From: an uncultured Oscillospiraceae bacterium
GTDB taxonomy: Bacteria > Bacillota > Clostridia > Oscillospirales > Oscillospiraceae
Reading direction: 5' to 3'
Length of the DNA: 8,468 bases
Assembly (NCBI GenBank): GCA_905234575.1
Contig: CAJOIG010000066.1
Coordinates: forward strand, 1-8,468
The notes beneath the pieces were generated by a model. The model was given only the letters and a program-made list of their open reading frames with translations, had not been told where the DNA came from and did not search any database. The translations under genes were made by a program, and so were the position numbers. Shown here one piece after another: positions 7,325-8,468 of the stretch. Position 1 is the stretch's first letter; each line of letters begins with the position of its first letter.

Positions 7325-7348
7325 AGCATATTAGAACTCCCCTGTCAA
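7320..7348 (-). promoter_or_regulatory. Sigma-A promoter of the metal-resistance operon
   Basis: On the minus strand: consensus TTGACA at 7348-7343, a 17-bp spacer ending in TGC (extended -10), then TAACAT at 7325-7320. The predicted start near 7313 gives a leader of about 32 nt. The -10 overlaps the operator; the -35 lies within the terminator hairpin of the aldolase gene. Confidence 0.82.
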
Positions 7349-7364
7349 GTGTCGGACAGGGGAG
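7337..7364 (-). terminator. Terminator-like hairpin after the aldolase gene
   Basis: Perfect 10-bp GC-rich stem, CTCCCCTGTC (7337-7346) with GACAGGGGAG (7355-7364), and an 8-nt loop. It lies 12 nt past the aldolase stop on the minus strand. The run after the hairpin in that direction is only TTCTAATAT, so termination may be incomplete. On the plus strand seven T lie downstream (7372-7378), but no plus-strand gene needs it. Confidence 0.7.
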
Positions 7365-7376
7365 AATTGTGTTTTT

Positions 7377-8402
7377 TTACAGAATGGCGGCCAGGGCCTC
7401 CACGTCCTCCGGGCGGGTGGCCCAGCTCGTGGCGAAGCGAACGACGGTGCGTGTTTCGCCGTAGGGCTCGAAGCGGGAGAAGGCGACGTGCTCCTCTATA
7501 GTGGGGAGTTTGTCGTTATCCAGGATGACAAATTGCTGGTTGGTGGGGGAGTCGATGTAAAACTCGTATCCTTTTTCTTTCAAAAGGGAGTGAAGCTGTT
7601 CCGCGGTGTCGGCGGCGTTCTTCGCGATCCGGAAGTACAGGCCGTCCGTGAACAGCGCGTCGAACTGCACGCCGAGGAGGCGCCCTTTTGCGAGCAGGGC
7701 CCCGTGCCGCTTCATCTGGGTGAGGAAGTGGGGCGGGGTGTTTCCCCGGGGAAAGACCACGGCCTCGCCGCAGAGCGCGCCGACCTTGGTGCCGCCGATG
7801 GTGAACACGTCGCACAGGGCGGCGACGTCGGGGAGCGTCATATCGGAGGCCGGGCTCATGAGTCCATAGCCCAGGCGCGCGCCGTCGAGGAACAGGACAA
7901 GCCCGTACTCCCGGCAGGCCGCCGCGACGGCGGTGAGCTCCGCCCTGGTGTACAGCGTACCGTACTCTGTCGGGTGGGAGAGGTACACAAGGCCAGGGGC
8001 GACCATGTGCTCCCGGTTTGCGTCGGCAAAAAAGCGGGCGAGCCACGCGCGGAGCTCCGCCGGGTCGAGCTTTCCGGCGTGCCCGGGCAGGGCGAGGACC
8101 TTGTGCCCGGTCGCTTCGATGGCCCCGGCCTCGTGGACGGCGACATGCCCGGTCTCCGCGGCGATCACGCCCTGCCAGGGCGCGAGCATGGCATCGATGA
8201 CGACGGCATTCGTCTGGGTGCCGCCGACGAGAAACCGCACGTCGGCTTCGGGGCAGGCGCAGGCCGCGCGGATCTTCTCCGCGGCGGAGGCGCAGAAGGG
8301 GTCCGCGCCGTAGCCCGTGGCGGGCTCCATATTCGTGCGGATCAGCGCCTCCAGCACGGCGGGATGCGCGCCCAGCATGTAATCGCTCTCAAAGCACAGC
8401 AT
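7377..8402 (-). CDS. PLP-dependent low-specificity L-threonine aldolase-like enzyme
   Basis: Fold-type I PLP enzyme of the threonine aldolase/beta-eliminating lyase family. The typical reaction cleaves L-threonine or allo-threonine to glycine and acetaldehyde in the cytoplasm. It has 341 residues, a usual length. Visible features are the phosphate-binding GGTQTN (60-65), His86 in ETGHVAVHE, likely stacked on the PLP ring, Asp173 and Arg176 in FLDGARLGYG (171-180), the Schiff-base Lys206 in TIGGTKVGA, and Arg322 in VVRFATSW as a candidate substrate-carboxylate ligand. The N-terminus FESDYMLGAHPAVLEAL lacks the RSDT seen in many aldolases, a form I associate with Clostridial homologues. The ATG at 8402 lies 3 bp after the stop of the preceding gene with no clear SD, so translation is probably coupled. 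Related lyases share this fold, so the exact substrate is uncertain. Confidence 0.9.
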   Translation of the reverse strand: MLCFESDYMLGAHPAVLEALIRTNMEPATGYGADPFCASAAEKIRAACACPEADVRFLVGGTQTNAVVIDAMLAPWQGVIAAETGHVAVHEAGAIEATGHKVLALPGHAGKLDPAELRAWLARFFADANREHMVAPGLVYLSHPTEYGTLYTRAELTAVAAACREYGLVLFLDGARLGYGLMSPASDMTLPDVAALCDVFTIGGTKVGALCGEAVVFPRGNTPPHFLTQMKRHGALLAKGRLLGVQFDALFTDGLYFRIAKNAADTAEQLHSLLKEKGYEFYIDSPTNQQFVILDNDKLPTIEEHVAFSRFEPYGETRTVVRFATSWATRPEDVEALAAIL

Positions 8403-8405
8403 GGC

Positions 8406-8468
8406 TCAGCCCAGCTCGTCGAAGAGGCCCAGGATCACGATGCCCACCACGGCGATCCCGATCATGAG
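8406..8468 (-). CDS. C-terminal end of an unidentified gene with a hydrophobic tail (partial)
   Basis: Twenty codons run from the right edge to a TGA at 8408-8406. The residues begin LMIGIAVVGIVILGLF and end DELG, which looks like a final transmembrane helix. Too little is present to name the protein. The 3-bp gap to the aldolase ATG suggests the two are cotranscribed. An ATG at 8465 in this frame could in principle start a tiny peptide, but a continuing membrane protein is more likely. Confidence 0.55.
   Translation of the reverse strand, partial: LMIGIAVVGIVILGLFDELG

Overview
The window looks like chromosomal DNA from a GC-rich member of the Clostridia (Bacillota), plausibly Oscillospiraceae-like. 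This is inference. The coding regions are strongly GC-rich, while the gaps between genes are AT-rich with sigma-A type promoters and Shine-Dalgarno (SD) sites. Several proteins resemble Clostridial family variants: a PcrA helicase with an extra insert, a DegV protein with TAAVN in place of TSQPS, and a short-N-terminus threonine aldolase. No rRNA, tRNA, CRISPR array, IS element or phage gene was seen.

Layout from left to right. A truncated MATE-family exporter gene (minus strand) and a PcrA/UvrD helicase gene (plus) diverge from a 92-bp gap. Their two promoters share one palindromic -35 box, and the helicase promoter predicts an almost leaderless mRNA. A DegV/FakB-type fatty-acid-binding protein gene follows with its own promoter and a strong terminator. 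Next comes an isolated one-gene unit encoding a 111-residue protein with an AT-hook-like N-terminus and a long coiled coil. Its promoter carries two near-perfect 20-bp palindromes, one of them centred exactly on the -10 box. This is the best candidate here for something undescribed.

A converging minus-strand operon, transcribed from about 7313 down to 4829, is a complete soft-metal resistance unit: a CadC-type ArsR/SmtB repressor, a stand-alone 73-residue HMA metal-binding protein, and a P1B-type (Zn/Cd/Pb) ATPase that has no HMA domain of its own. Its promoter overlaps a classic 12-2-12 SmtB/CadC operator, so metal-released autorepression can be read from the DNA. The -35 box of this promoter lies inside the terminator hairpin of the gene upstream.

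That upstream gene encodes a PLP-dependent threonine-aldolase-like enzyme (minus strand). It follows, after 3 bp, the last 20 codons of an unidentified gene with a hydrophobic C-terminus that runs off the right edge.

Functionally this is a housekeeping region (DNA repair helicase, lipid uptake, amino-acid metabolism) with one stress-response operon and one small candidate chromatin or regulatory gene. Coordinates come from reading the sequence by hand. Family names rest on recognised motifs, not on database searches.
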